From the NCBI GenBank assembly GCA_045811525.1, contig JBJMTV010000051.1, positions 1 through 64,000 on the forward strand: a stretch of 64,000 nt of DNA, written 5' to 3'. The stretch comes from VAZQ01 sp045811525 (lineage in GTDB: Bacteria > Pseudomonadota > Alphaproteobacteria > Rhizobiales > Xanthobacteraceae). Every line of letters starts with the position of its first letter. Positions within the stretch are counted from its first letter, which is position 1. Of this stretch, positions 42,530-52,562 are shown piece by piece. The notes under the pieces are model-generated. The model was not told the DNA's origin. It searched no databases and saw only the letters and a list, made by a program, of their open reading frames with translations. The position numbers were made by a program, and so were the translations under genes.

Positions 42530-45500
42530 ATGAGCATGGATCTGACGCGCTCTCGCCCAGTGAATGAAGGGGCTCTGCCCCCGTTTGCTGCTGAATATGC
42601 CCCCGCCGATGAACCTATCGTGAATGCGCTGTTTTCAGCGGCCGCCCGCCCTATGCGGGCCGAGCAGCGCATTGATGCTTTCGCGACCGAACTCATCGAA
42701 GGAATTCGCGTGCGCGCCGGCGGCCTCGGCGGGGTCGAGGATTTTCTGCATGCCTATTCGTTGTCGACGAAGGAGGGGCTGGCGCTGATGGTCCTGGCGG
42801 AAGCGCTGTTGCGGGTACCCGACGCTCGCACGGCCGACCGCCTGATCGAGGACAAGCTCGGCAGCGGGGAATGGTCGCAGCACGTCAAATCGGGAGCGAT
42901 CCTGGTTTCGGCGTCGGCTTGGACCTTGGGCCTCACGGCCCGAATCATCCATCCGGGGGAGACCCCCGATACCATTGTCGAAGGCATCATCAAGCGGCTT
43001 GGTGTGCCGGCAGTGCGCGCCGCGACGCGCCAGGCGATGCGGCTTCTTGGCTCGCACTTCGTGCTTGGCCAGACCATTGATGAGGCCCTCGAACGGGCGG
43101 CCCGGCATCCTGAGCTGCGCTATTCCTTCGACATGCTCGGAGAGGGGGCGCGTACGGCGGCAGATGCGGAGCGGCATTTTGCCTCCTATGCTCGGGCGAT
43201 CGATGCCATCGGCGCGACGGCCGGCAATGCGGGCCTTCCCGATCGCCCCGGCATCTCGGTCAAGCTTTCCGCCCTGCATCCCCGCTTCGAAGCGATCTCG
43301 CGCCGGCGTGTGCTGGCAGAGCTGGTCCCGAAAGTGGCCGAGCTTGCTCGCAAGGCGCGCGATCATGACCTCAATTTCACCATTGATGCCGAGGAAGCCG
43401 ACCGACTGGAGCTGACGATCGACGTGATTGCAGCGGTGCTGCCGGACGTTTCGCTGCGCGGCTGGGAGGGTTTTGGGCTGGCGGTGCAGGCCTATCAGAA
43501 GCGCGCGCCGTCGTTGATCGATTGGCTCGGAGAGGCGGCGGAGGCGCTCGGCCGCCGGCTCATGGTGCGACTGGTCAAGGGCGCCTATTGGGATACTGAG
43601 GTGAAACGGGCGCAGGAGCGCGGGTTGCCGGATTATCCGGTATTCACCCGCAAAGCTGCGACCGACCTCTGCTATGCCGTCTGCGCGCGGAAGCTCCTCG
43701 CCGCGCGACCGCGCCTCTACCCGCAATTCGCCACGCATAATGCACTCACGGTGGCGAGCGTCATCGAGGACGCCCGCGGCGTCGCGGGTTACGAATTTCA
43801 GCGCCTGCACGGCATGGGCGAGGTGCTGTACGAGCTCCTCCTTGCAGGTCATCCGGCGGCAGCCTGCCGGGTCTATGCCCCGGTCGGCGGTCACCGCGAC
43901 CTGCTCGCCTACCTGGTGCGGCGCCTCTTGGAGAACGGTGCCAATTCGTCCTTCGTGTCGGTGGCCGCCGACCCCTCGGTTCCGGTCGCGACCATTCTCA
44001 AGCGCCCGCAGCAGTGGATCGGGGCCCCGGACCATGCGCGCAGCCGCAGCATTGTGCTGCCTGCGGACCTCTATGCCCCCGAGCGGCGCAACTCCTCGGG
44101 GGTCGAATTCGGCGATCGGGCGAGCCTCGCCGTGCTGCTCGCCGAAGTAGCCGCAGCCCCACCGCCGGCAGGCGCCGGCGCTTTTGTCGACGGCCGTTGG
44201 CGCGGAGCAACGGAGCGCCCAGTCATCTCGCCCATTGATGGCGCTCGCATCGGGCTCGTCAGCGAAGCCGACGAGGAGCTCGCCGCAACGGCAATGGCGG
44301 CAGCAGAGAGGGGATTTGCCGCCTGGACGGCCGTGCCAGTCACTCTTCGCTGTACCATGCTCGAGCGTGCGGCCGACCTCATGGAGCACAGGCGTGGGCA
44401 ACTCGTCGCGCTGCTCCAGGCGGAGGGTGGAAAGACCCTCGATGATGCTCTCGCTGAGCTGCGCGAGGCCGTTGATTATTGCCGCTACTACGCTTCGCAG
44501 GCGCGCAAACTCCTTGCGCCGGAGCCGATGCCGGGTCCGACCGGCGAAAGCAACGCGCTGCACTACCGTGCCCGCGGCGTTTTCGTCTGCATCAGCCCGT
44601 GGAATTTTCCTCTCGCGATCTTTCTTGGGCAGATCACCGCCGCCCTGGCAGCGGGCAATGCCGTAGTGGCCAAGCCCGCCGAGCAGACGCCGCTCATCGC
44701 CGCCTTGGCGGTGCGCATCCTGCACGAGGCTGGAATTCCTGGTGCCGCGCTGCAGCTCGTGCCCGGTGACGGCAAGATCGGCGCTGCCCTGGTCGCCGAC
44801 CGGTGTGTCGCCGGCGTCGCGTTCACCGGCTCAACCGAGGTGGCACGCGCAATCAACCGCACGCTCGCGGGCAAGGACGCGGCGCTGGTGCCCTTCATTG
44901 CTGAAACTGGCGGCATCAATCCGATGATCGTCGACGCGACCGCGCTCGCGGAGCAGGTGACCGATGACGTGATCACTTCCGTCTTTCGCTCCGCCGGTCA
45001 GCGCTGCTCCGCGCTGCGCCTCCTATGTGTGCAGGAGGACATTGCCGACGGTCTTGTCGAAATGATCGCCGGTGCGGCGGGCGAGCTCGCGGTGGGCGAT
45101 CCCCGCGACGTTTCGACCCATGTAGGGCCGGTCATTGATGTCGAGGCGAAAACGCGGCTCGACCGCTGGATTGCACAGAAGGAAACCGAGGGTCGGGTGC
45201 GCTTCCGATGGGACCAGCACGGGTCTCTGCCAACGAACGGCTATTATGTCCCGCCGACTATCATCGCGCTGGATCGTGCAAGAGACTTGCGCGAGGAGGT
45301 GTTCGGCCCCGTGTTGCACGTCGTGCGCTGGCGCGCAGATACCCTCGAGCAGCTACTCGATGATCTCGCCGAGAGCGGATACGCCCTTACTCTTGGCATT
45401 CATTCGCGCATAGACGCCAGGGTCGATCATGTGCTCGCGCGTCTGTCTCATGGAAACGTGTATGTGAACCGCAACATGATTGGTGCCGTCGTAGGCACGG

Positions 45501-45649
45501 AGCCTTTCGGCGGCAGCGGTCTGTCCGGTACAGGACCCAAGGCCGGAGGGCCGAACTATCTCAAGCGTTTCTGCTGTGAGCAGGTTCTCACCGTCAACAC
45601 TGCGGCCGCGGGAGGCAACGCATCGCTGCTAGCCTCGCAGGAGGAATGA
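42530..45649 (+). CDS. putA: Bifunctional proline dehydrogenase / P5C dehydrogenase
   Basis: Product of 1039 aa. The PRODH barrel (about residues 190-480) contains SVKLSALHPRFE, RLVKGAYWDTEVKRAQ and FATHNALT; the aldehyde dehydrogenase domain (about 560-1010) has CISPWNFPLAIFLGQ, the catalytic Glu in FIAETGGIN and Cys826 in SAGQRCSALR. It oxidises proline to glutamate with FAD then NAD, with channelling between sites. The N-terminal ribbon-helix-helix DNA-binding domain of enterobacterial PutA is missing, so it is not a self-repressor. It is a single-gene unit. Confidence 0.97.
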   Translation: MSMDLTRSRPVNEGALPPFAAEYAPADEPIVNALFSAAARPMRAEQRIDAFATELIEGIRVRAGGLGGVEDFLHAYSLSTKEGLALMVLAEALLRVPDARTADRLIEDKLGSGEWSQHVKSGAILVSASAWTLGLTARIIHPGETPDTIVEGIIKRLGVPAVRAATRQAMRLLGSHFVLGQTIDEALERAARHPELRYSFDMLGEGARTAADAERHFASYARAIDAIGATAGNAGLPDRPGISVKLSALHPRFEAISRRRVLAELVPKVAELARKARDHDLNFTIDAEEADRLELTIDVIAAVLPDVSLRGWEGFGLAVQAYQKRAPSLIDWLGEAAEALGRRLMVRLVKGAYWDTEVKRAQERGLPDYPVFTRKAATDLCYAVCARKLLAARPRLYPQFATHNALTVASVIEDARGVAGYEFQRLHGMGEVLYELLLAGHPAAACRVYAPVGGHRDLLAYLVRRLLENGANSSFVSVAADPSVPVATILKRPQQWIGAPDHARSRSIVLPADLYAPERRNSSGVEFGDRASLAVLLAEVAAAPPPAGAGAFVDGRWRGATERPVISPIDGARIGLVSEADEELAATAMAAAERGFAAWTAVPVTLRCTMLERAADLMEHRRGQLVALLQAEGGKTLDDALAELREAVDYCRYYASQARKLLAPEPMPGPTGESNALHYRARGVFVCISPWNFPLAIFLGQITAALAAGNAVVAKPAEQTPLIAALAVRILHEAGIPGAALQLVPGDGKIGAALVADRCVAGVAFTGSTEVARAINRTLAGKDAALVPFIAETGGINPMIVDATALAEQVTDDVITSVFRSAGQRCSALRLLCVQEDIADGLVEMIAGAAGELAVGDPRDVSTHVGPVIDVEAKTRLDRWIAQKETEGRVRFRWDQHGSLPTNGYYVPPTIIALDRARDLREEVFGPVLHVVRWRADTLEQLLDDLAESGYALTLGIHSRIDARVDHVLARLSHGNVYVNRNMIGAVVGTEPFGGSGLSGTGPKAGGPNYLKRFCCEQVLTVNTAAAGGNASLLASQEE

Positions 45650-45824
45650 GCAACGCTTCTCGAAGGACAGGGACGGATGCGCTGGGTAAAGCGCGTGCGC
45701 CTGTTCGGCAGCAGACGTGTAGTGGCCCGGCTTCGAAAGCAGGGCCGCTGTCATGGCAATATCGCCCTGTTCTCCCCATAATTGATTAACAGACTGTACG
45801 CTCCTTCGCGTTATCCTGTGACCC

Positions 45825-46205
45825 ATGACTGATTCGATCGACCGGCTCTATGATGCAGTCAAGGCCTCCCGCGGCGCCGATCCGGCGAAGTCGCGGACCT
45901 CTCGTCTGTTGCGCGCCGGTCGGCCGAAAGTCGCGAAGAAGCTCGCGGAGGAAGCAGTCGAGGTTGTGATCGACGCCATGAACGGCCACTCCGACGCAGT
46001 GGTGCGTGAAAGTGCAGACCTTCTTTACAACCTGGTGGTGCTTTGGGTGAGCTGCGGCGTGCACCCCAAGGATGTATGGGTCGAGATGCTCCGTCGCGAG
46101 CGCCTCATGGGCATCGCCGAGAAGCTGCCGAAGGACCGTGTCGACGCCTCGCCCCGCCGCAAAGTTGTTGCTCTCGATCGCAGTCATGCGCGCAGGCGGC
46201 GCTGA
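45825..46205 (+). CDS. Phosphoribosyl-ATP pyrophosphohydrolase (HisE)-like protein
   Basis: Product of 126 aa with the all-alpha NTP-pyrophosphatase pattern: KKLAEEAVEVVIDAM and ESADLLYNLVVLW, the paired acidic motifs that bind magnesium. HisE does the second step of histidine synthesis. Here no his genes are nearby and the C-terminus is basic (SHARRRR), so it may be a paralogue of the his-operon enzyme with the same or a related house-cleaning role. Confidence 0.82.
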   Translation: MTDSIDRLYDAVKASRGADPAKSRTSRLLRAGRPKVAKKLAEEAVEVVIDAMNGHSDAVVRESADLLYNLVVLWVSCGVHPKDVWVEMLRRERLMGIAEKLPKDRVDASPRRKVVALDRSHARRRR

Positions 46206-46344
46206 CGCGAGATCAGCAGCATCGGCCAGGCATCTTCGAGGGTTTACCGCCGGCCCCTCTATGGCTATGGCTCGACCGCCCCGCCCGCGCCGTGCGGCAA
46301 CCGCCTGATCATTCCGTGCCCTTCCTCCTTTCGTCTGCCGGCTG

Positions 46345-46926
46345 ATGATCCGTCGCCTTTATGCCTGGTGCATTGGCGCCGCTGACAAGCCGCGTGCCAC
46401 ATGGCTCCTGGCCTTAATCTCGTTCGTGGAAAGCTCGTTCTTTCCCATTCCGCCGGACGTGATGCTCATTCCAATGTCGCTCGCGCGGCCGGATCGAGCC
46501 TGGTTCTATGCCACGGTGTGCACAGTCGCATCGGTGGCCGGCGGTGTGCTGGGCTACGTCATCGGTGCCTGGCTTTATGATTCCGTCGGCATCTGGGTGA
46601 TGCACCTGTATGGCCTCGACAAGAAGGTCGAGTCTTTCCGCGAAGCTTACGCGTACTGGGGCACCTGGGTGATCCTGATCAAGGGTGCGACGCCCATCCC
46701 TTACAAACTGGTGACCATCCTCTCCGGCTTTGCCGGCTACAACTTCGTGATGTTCGTGGCGCTCTCATTCGTGGCGCGTGGGATGCGCTTTTACCTGCTC
46801 GCATTCTTGTTGAACCGCTACGGGTCCCGGGCGCGGGCCATCATCGAGGAGCATTTGGAGTTCTGGGCGCTTATGGCCGCCGTCGTGCTCGTCGCCGGCA
46901 TTATCGCAGCCATGTATCTGTTCTGA
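46345..46926 (+). CDS. DedA-family (YqaA-type) membrane protein
   Basis: Product of 193 aa with about five membrane segments. It has the DedA-type re-entrant motif ESSFFPIPPDVMLIPMSLA and the second conserved loop GATPIPYKLVTILSGFAGYN. DedA proteins act in membrane lipid (undecaprenyl phosphate or phospholipid) flipping and envelope stability. It follows the HisE-like gene by 139 bases. Confidence 0.9.
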   Translation: MIRRLYAWCIGAADKPRATWLLALISFVESSFFPIPPDVMLIPMSLARPDRAWFYATVCTVASVAGGVLGYVIGAWLYDSVGIWVMHLYGLDKKVESFREAYAYWGTWVILIKGATPIPYKLVTILSGFAGYNFVMFVALSFVARGMRFYLLAFLLNRYGSRARAIIEEHLEFWALMAAVVLVAGIIAAMYLF

Positions 46927-46988
46927 GCACCAGAGCTCGCTTGTTGGTAGCGCTGGTGAGCGCCGGTTCGTCCGGCAGACACCAGCGG

Positions 46989-48026
46989 TCACACGGACGA
47001 GGACGAGCCCCGTTCCCTGAATTGCGGCAGCACGTCCCGGGCCAGCCTGTACATGAAATCAATCATACTCTCCCCCGGCGACAGCATGGCCCTGATCACC
47101 ACTTCGTCTATGTCAGCGGCGGCGAGCTCCTGCAGCCGCGCCGTTACCTGTGCGCCCGTCCCGGTTACTGCAAAGCTTTCAAGGAGCCCAGCTGGCAACA
47201 GCCGCCTCAGCGTCTCGAGCGGTGGCAGCGACCATAGCTCGCGCGCCTGACGGATGAAGCCCTTGAACTCGTATGAGGCTGAGGGCGTCAGCGCATCCAT
47301 CAGCTCGGAGAGCGTTTTCCTCATGTTCCAAGCTGCCATGCATGCGCCCTCTCTAATCTCCTCCGGCATCGCCTCGTCCTGCTGCTCGGACAGTTGGAGC
47401 GGGACAACGGCGCACAATCTGATGTCATTCCATTTCCGCCCTGCCGCTTGCAAGCCCGTCTGGATGTGACGCTTGGCGTCCTCGACTGCGGCTGGCCTCG
47501 CGAAGGTCTCGATCAGCACGCCGTCGGCAATACGGCCGGCGAGCTCCAGGAGCTCGGGCGCGCCGCCGCAGAGATAAAGCTTCGAGGCATCATTAGTCCC
47601 TTTCTCCTCGCGAAGCGGCCTGTTCGGCTGCTCGCGACCCGCGACGGCTTCGCCGCGCCACACGGCTCGCATCAGCTCCGCTGTCCCATGCAGGGCGCGG
47701 ATCGCCTCGGCCGGCGGGCCATTGGAGTTTCCCTGCGACCTGCTGCCTGCCGCGAGGACGACACGCACGCGGCCGGGCGCAAGCTCTTCAAGGCTCGCTG
47801 CGGCTCGTGCGATCAAGGTTTCGTGGCCGCTCGCATCCGTGGCGTCGACGCCGATGCCCAGTCGGGTTGTTACCTGCGTCGCCGCGCCCAGCCGAGCGAA
47901 CGGGTCGCGTACGGCCTTCTCCTCGGCGTGAAGATAGGCGTGAAACCCGAGCAGCTCCGCGAGCTTGACCTGCTCGAGAAAGCGCGGGCCGGGTTCACTG
48001 CCGAGCGACACGAGGGAGAGTTTCAT
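46989..48026 (-). CDS. LLM-class (luciferase-like) flavin-dependent oxidoreductase
   Basis: Product of 345 aa from the ATG at 48026 (MKLSLVSLG). It has the TIM-barrel pattern of luciferase-like F420/FMN enzymes: LAELLGFHAYLHAEE, the nonprolyl-cis region TTRLGIGVDATDASGHETLIARAAASLEEL, and KLYLCGGAPELLELAGRIADGVLIE. The last third includes a segment typical of 5,10-methylenetetrahydromethanopterin reductase-like members. The usual signature is loosely kept, so substrate and cofactor are uncertain. It is divergent from the helicase gene. Confidence 0.8.
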   Translation of the reverse strand: MKLSLVSLGSEPGPRFLEQVKLAELLGFHAYLHAEEKAVRDPFARLGAATQVTTRLGIGVDATDASGHETLIARAAASLEELAPGRVRVVLAAGSRSQGNSNGPPAEAIRALHGTAELMRAVWRGEAVAGREQPNRPLREEKGTNDASKLYLCGGAPELLELAGRIADGVLIETFARPAAVEDAKRHIQTGLQAAGRKWNDIRLCAVVPLQLSEQQDEAMPEEIREGACMAAWNMRKTLSELMDALTPSASYEFKGFIRQARELWSLPPLETLRRLLPAGLLESFAVTGTGAQVTARLQELAAADIDEVVIRAMLSPGESMIDFMYRLARDVLPQFRERGSSSSV

Positions 48027-48224
48027 CGCGACAGCCGTTTCTGCATGCCTCTGGCAGCGCTGCAGCACTCCATACAGGAGATCCGTTAGACGAAGCGAGC
48101 TGAGGAAGCGCCTGCGAAAGGTGCTCGTGCACGCCAATGTCTGTCCTGAGGCGGCTTCGCTGGTTGCGGCAGACTGCGAACTCATGCTCGCTAGTGCGAC
48201 CCTGATTCGCACGTTCCGGTTTCC

Positions 48225-50312
48225 ATGACTTCTGCCGATCGCCCAGAGCTCAACACCGAGCAACGGCTTGCCGTCGAATACGGCGGGCCGAACTACGCAG
48301 ATGCTGGGCCGCTGCTCGTCATTGCTGGCGCGGGCTCCGGCAAAACCAACACCTTGGCGCACCGTGTCGCTCATCTCATCATCAATGGCATCGATCCGCG
48401 TCGCATCATGCTGCTCACCTTCTCGCGCCGTGCTGCGGCGGAGATGACGCGCCGGGTCGCCCGGATCCTGGGGCAGCTCGCGGGTCGCGAAAACAGATCG
48501 AGCAGGCTCTCTCATGCGGGAGTTGCGGTTATTTCCGACGCGCTCGCCTGGTCGGGCACTTTTCATGCCTTGGGCGCCCGTCTGATCCGGGAATATGCTG
48601 CGGAGATCGGCCTCGATCGCGCGTTCACCATTCACGATCGTGAGGACGCTGCCGACCTGATCAACCTGATCCGCCACGATCTCGGCTTCTCGCGGACCGA
48701 GCAGCGGTTTCCCGGCAAGGGCACATGCCTCGCCATCTATTCGCGGGTGGTGAATGCGCAGGCGCCGCTTGCAGATGTGCTGGCGAGCTTCTTTCCCTGG
48801 TGTGCCGAATGGGAGGCGCAGCTGCGGGCTCTCTTCGCCACCTATGTCGAAGCCAAGCAGCGCCAGCACGTGCTCGATTATGACGATCTGCTGCTCTACT
48901 GGGCACAGATGATGAGCGACGATGGGCTCGCCGCCGAGGTCTCCGCGCGCTTCGACCATGTTCTGGTGGACGAATATCAGGACACGAATGCGCTGCAGGC
49001 AGCGATCCTGCTCGCGCTGCGCCCTTCCGGGCGCGGCCTCACGGTTGTCGGCGATGATGCGCAATCCATCTACTCGTTTCGGGCCGCGAGCGTCCGCAAT
49101 ATCTTGGACTTTCCCGACCAGTTCCGCCCGCGCGCTGCGCTCGTGACGCTTGAGCGCAATTACCGTTCAACACAGCCCATTCTCAGCGCCGCCAATGCCG
49201 TCATCGCAGCCGCGCCAGAGCGATTCGCCAAGAGCCTGTGGTCGGACCGAGCGTCGGCCGAGCACCCTCAGCTCGTCAGTGTGCGTGACGAGGTGGAGCA
49301 GGCACGCTATGTCGCGGGCAAGGTGCTCGCGCACCGCGAGAATGGCCTCGCGCTGAAATCGCAGGCGGTGCTGTTTCGTGCCTCGCATCACAGCGCGTCG
49401 CTCGAGATCGAGCTCGCGCGTCGCAACATTCCGTTCGTGAAGTTCGGGGGGCTCAGGTTTCTGGAATCGGCGCACGTCAAGGACGTGTTGGCCTGCCTGC
49501 GCTGGGCGGAGAACCTGCGCGACCGGGTGGCGGGATTTCGCGTCGTGCAGATCCTGCCGGGGGTCGGACCAGCGACCGCTGCCCGGTTGCTCGAGCGCCT
49601 CACCGGACCCACCGACATAGTGTCCGCGCTTGCTGACTTCAGCCCGCCTGCTGCCGCTGTCGAGGACTGGCCGGCGTTCGCCGAGATGATGCGTCTGGTG
49701 CAGGGTCGGTCCGCCGGATGGCCAGCCGAGCTCGATCTCGTTTGTCGCTGGTATGCACCGCATCTCGAGCGCATCCACGACGACGCAGCCATGCGGCAGG
49801 TCGACCTGGGTCAGCTCACCCACATCGCCTCGACCTTTCCCAGCCGCGAGCGGTTTCTCACCGAGCTGACGCTTGATCCACCGGAGGCGACAAGCGGCGA
49901 AGCCGGGGTGCCATTGCTGGATGAGGATTATCTCATTCTCTCGACCGTCCACTCCGCCAAAGGGCAGGAATGGCGTGCCGTGTTCGTGCTCAATGCGGTG
50001 GATGGATGCATTCCGTCAGACTTGGCGACCGGCAGCTCGGCGGAGATCGAGGAGGAGCGGCGGCTCCTCTACGTGGCCATGACGCGGGCAAAGGATCACC
50101 TGCACCTCGTCGTGCCGCAGCGGTTCTACGCGCATCAGCAGCGCGCGGGTGGCGACCGGCACATGTACGCGGCGCGCACGCGCTTTATCCCAGCGAGCAT
50201 GGTCGATCATTTTGAGAGCTGTGCGTGGCCGGTGCTGAGGAAAGCTGCGGGCGCAAACGACGGGCGCGCGGTGCTCGATATTGGCGCGAGATTGCGGGGC
50301 ATGTGGGGCTGA
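48225..50312 (+). CDS. UvrD/Rep-type DNA helicase
   Basis: Product of 695 aa with the SF1A motif set: Q motif LNTEQRLAV, motif I IAGAGSGKT (Lys40), motif Ia LLTFSRRAAAEM, motif II VLVDEYQDTN, motif III VVGDDAQSIYSFRAA, motif IV TLERNYRSTQ, motif V LSTVHSAKGQEW and motif VI RRLLYVAMTRAK. It is shorter than housekeeping UvrD and lacks its C-terminal tail. It may be an accessory helicase of the UvrD2 kind. It is convergent with the amidase gene. Confidence 0.93.
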   Translation: MTSADRPELNTEQRLAVEYGGPNYADAGPLLVIAGAGSGKTNTLAHRVAHLIINGIDPRRIMLLTFSRRAAAEMTRRVARILGQLAGRENRSSRLSHAGVAVISDALAWSGTFHALGARLIREYAAEIGLDRAFTIHDREDAADLINLIRHDLGFSRTEQRFPGKGTCLAIYSRVVNAQAPLADVLASFFPWCAEWEAQLRALFATYVEAKQRQHVLDYDDLLLYWAQMMSDDGLAAEVSARFDHVLVDEYQDTNALQAAILLALRPSGRGLTVVGDDAQSIYSFRAASVRNILDFPDQFRPRAALVTLERNYRSTQPILSAANAVIAAAPERFAKSLWSDRASAEHPQLVSVRDEVEQARYVAGKVLAHRENGLALKSQAVLFRASHHSASLEIELARRNIPFVKFGGLRFLESAHVKDVLACLRWAENLRDRVAGFRVVQILPGVGPATAARLLERLTGPTDIVSALADFSPPAAAVEDWPAFAEMMRLVQGRSAGWPAELDLVCRWYAPHLERIHDDAAMRQVDLGQLTHIASTFPSRERFLTELTLDPPEATSGEAGVPLLDEDYLILSTVHSAKGQEWRAVFVLNAVDGCIPSDLATGSSAEIEEERRLLYVAMTRAKDHLHLVVPQRFYAHQQRAGGDRHMYAARTRFIPASMVDHFESCAWPVLRKAAGANDGRAVLDIGARLRGMWG

Positions 50313-50364
50313 CCGTTGCGTCGCGCGATCGCGTCGGAATCCGGCCCGGCGGGATCCGACCAAG

Positions 50365-51804
50365 TCAGCCCGTACAGGAGGGCTCCGCTCGAGCCGGCGG
50401 CCAGCCGATCGAATTGCTCTGCTGCACGAGCTTGGCAACCGAGAGAATGCGCGGCTCCTCGAAGCGCGGCGCGACTACCTGCAACCCAACCGGTAGACCG
50501 TCATGCGTCAGTCCGGCCGGTACGCTCGCAGCCGGCAGGCTGACGAGCGTGATCAAGTACGCGCAGGCAATCCAGTCGATATAATTGTCGAGCTTGCGCC
50601 CATTGATCTCCGCGGGAAAGCTCATTTCAACCGAAAATGGCTTCACCGGCGCTGCCGGTGTGAGCAGAACGTCATACTGCTCGAAGAGCCTGCGGAATCG
50701 ATGAAACACCTCCTCGCGTTTCTCCTCGGCCGCGGCAAGCTCTAACGTCGTGACCTTCAATCCGGCTTCGACATTGCCACGCAGGTTGGTGCCGAGCTCC
50801 TGCAGCCGTGATAAACGCGTGTACTGCCGTCCAACCATCCAGGCGCCGCGCCAAGCCTGATATGCCGCACGCCCGTCCGATGCGTCGAACGCGATCTCCT
50901 CGACGTGCGCACCTCGACCCTGCAGACTGAGCGCGGCGGCCCGGCAGATTGCTTCGATCTCCGGGTCGACGCCGAGGCCGGTAATGTCGCGGGCATAGGC
51001 GACGCGGAGCCCGCGTGCATCGGCGCAACGCTCAACCTCGGTCAGCGCGCTCGACCAGGGCGGGGCTACCGATATCGGCGAGCTCCGCGAGAGGCCGATC
51101 ATGGCATCCAGCATCAACGCGGCGTCCTCGGCGGTGCGCGCAAGTGGCCCATGCACTTGCCCGAAGTCCCATGCGAGAGGCCCCGGATGGTTCGGGGTCA
51201 GGCCGGGTGTCGGGCGGATGCCGACGATCCCGCAGAATGCGGCAGGAACGCGCACCGAACCGCCGAAATCGGTGCCGTGTGCAAGCGCGGCCATTCCGCT
51301 CGCCACCGCCGCCGCTGATCCGCCGGATGAGCCGGCGGGGCTGAGCGCATCATTCCAGGGATTGCGGGTGACACCGAAGACAGCGTTGACGGTGTGCGCA
51401 CCGGCGCCGAACTCGGGTGTGTTGCTTTTGCCGAGCACGATCGCACCGGCTGATTTGAGCCGCTGCACGATTTCGGCGTCCTCGTCCGGCACATGCTCAG
51501 AGTAGAGCGTCGAGCCATAGGTGGTGCGAATGCCCGCCGTTGGCGTCAGATCCTTGATCGCGATTGGCAGCCCGCCGAGCGGGCCGAGGCCTTCGCCGCG
51601 CATCAGCGCGGCTTCTGCGGCGCGTGCCTGCTGCCGGACGGACTCTGCTGCGAGCGTCACGATCGCGTTCAATCGCGGGTTCAGGCGTGCGATCACGCTG
51701 AGATGCGCCTCCAGCACCTCCAGCGGGCTCGCTTGCCGCGACTGCATCAGTGCCACGAGCTCGCGCGCAGAGCGCCGCGTCAGGCTCTCGTCACCGGTTC
51801 TCAT
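50365..51804 (-). CDS. Amidase-signature hydrolase
   Basis: Product of 479 aa with the Ser-cisSer-Lys triad: Lys84 (LPIAIKDL), Ser159 (AGSSGGSAAAVA) and nucleophile Ser183 (GTDFGGSVRVP). The spacing matches the family. Enzymes of this family include biuret, allophanate and aryl amidases. Its start overlaps the permease stop by four bases, making it the last gene of the seven-gene hyuA operon, where it could remove an amide left after ring opening. The exact substrate is not visible. Confidence 0.93.
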   Translation of the reverse strand: MRTGDESLTRRSARELVALMQSRQASPLEVLEAHLSVIARLNPRLNAIVTLAAESVRQQARAAEAALMRGEGLGPLGGLPIAIKDLTPTAGIRTTYGSTLYSEHVPDEDAEIVQRLKSAGAIVLGKSNTPEFGAGAHTVNAVFGVTRNPWNDALSPAGSSGGSAAAVASGMAALAHGTDFGGSVRVPAAFCGIVGIRPTPGLTPNHPGPLAWDFGQVHGPLARTAEDAALMLDAMIGLSRSSPISVAPPWSSALTEVERCADARGLRVAYARDITGLGVDPEIEAICRAAALSLQGRGAHVEEIAFDASDGRAAYQAWRGAWMVGRQYTRLSRLQELGTNLRGNVEAGLKVTTLELAAAEEKREEVFHRFRRLFEQYDVLLTPAAPVKPFSVEMSFPAEINGRKLDNYIDWIACAYLITLVSLPAASVPAGLTHDGLPVGLQVVAPRFEEPRILSVAKLVQQSNSIGWPPARAEPSCTG

Positions 51805-52562
51805 TTGCCTGACCAGTGTACGAATTGTCGCTCAACCAGCAGGAAAACCAGATTGAATCCGTAGCCGAGCGCCCCGGCCGCAAAGATGGCAGCGTACATG
51901 TCAGGCATCGCGAACAATTGCTGGGCCTCGAACACGCGCTGCCCGAGGCCGTCGGTCGAGCCGATGAACATTTCCGCCACCACAACGATCACCAACGCCA
52001 GCGACACGCCGTTGCGAAGGCCGACGAATGTCTGCGGCAACGACTCCAGGAGCATGACATCCGTGAGCACGCGCAGCCGCGAGGCGCCCATCACCTTGGC
52101 GGCGAGCAGGCGGGTCTTGCGCGCGTTCATGACGCCATAAGCGACGTTGAACAGGATCACCAGCGCCGCCCCGAACGCGGCGACGGAAATCTTGGTGCGG
52201 TCGCCGACCCCGAACAGGACGAGGAACAGCGGGAACATGGCCGACGCCGGTGTGGAGCGGAAGAAATCAACCACGAACTCGACGGATCGGTAGAGCTTTT
52301 CCGAGGCGCCAAGCACGATACCGAGTGGAATCGCAATTGCCGCCGCGATCAGTGTCGCAAGCGAGGTGCGCTCGACCGTGCGCCAGAAGTCAAACCCGAG
52401 GCGTCCGCTGGTCATGCCTTTCACCAGGGCTTCGAATGTCGCGGTTGGCGAGGGCAACAGCACCTTGTCGACAACCTCGTACCAAACCGCCAAGTACCAG
52501 ATGGCGACGAGGCCAATGACTCCGACGATCGGCAGATAAGGGTCCAGGCGGATGCGGTTCAT
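51801..52562 (-). CDS. ABC transporter permease (SsuC/TauC/RiboX-type)
   Basis: Product of 253 aa with six predicted membrane helices and the inner-membrane EAA-like loop VMGASRLRVLTDVMLLESLPQTFVGLRNGVSLALVIVVVAEMF. This family pairs with NMT1-type binding proteins to import sulfonates, nitrate-like ions or pyrimidine-like compounds. It overlaps the ATPase gene upstream and the amidase gene downstream by four bases each, so expression is tightly coupled. Confidence 0.93.
   Translation of the reverse strand: MNRIRLDPYLPIVGVIGLVAIWYLAVWYEVVDKVLLPSPTATFEALVKGMTSGRLGFDFWRTVERTSLATLIAAAIAIPLGIVLGASEKLYRSVEFVVDFFRSTPASAMFPLFLVLFGVGDRTKISVAAFGAALVILFNVAYGVMNARKTRLLAAKVMGASRLRVLTDVMLLESLPQTFVGLRNGVSLALVIVVVAEMFIGSTDGLGQRVFEAQQLFAMPDMYAAIFAAGALGYGFNLVFLLVERQFVHWSGK

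Noticed and set aside
42635..44725. Very long open frame on the minus strand opposite putA (about 696 codons)
   Set aside because: It is a shadow of the GC-rich putA coding frame. Its composition is rich in Arg, His and Gly, no motif is recognisable, and putA on the other strand is certain.
45629..45826. Minus-strand 65-codon gene between putA and the HisE-like gene
   Set aside because: It overlaps the end of putA, has no recognisable pattern and no clear start signal; the 175-base gap is treated as intergenic.
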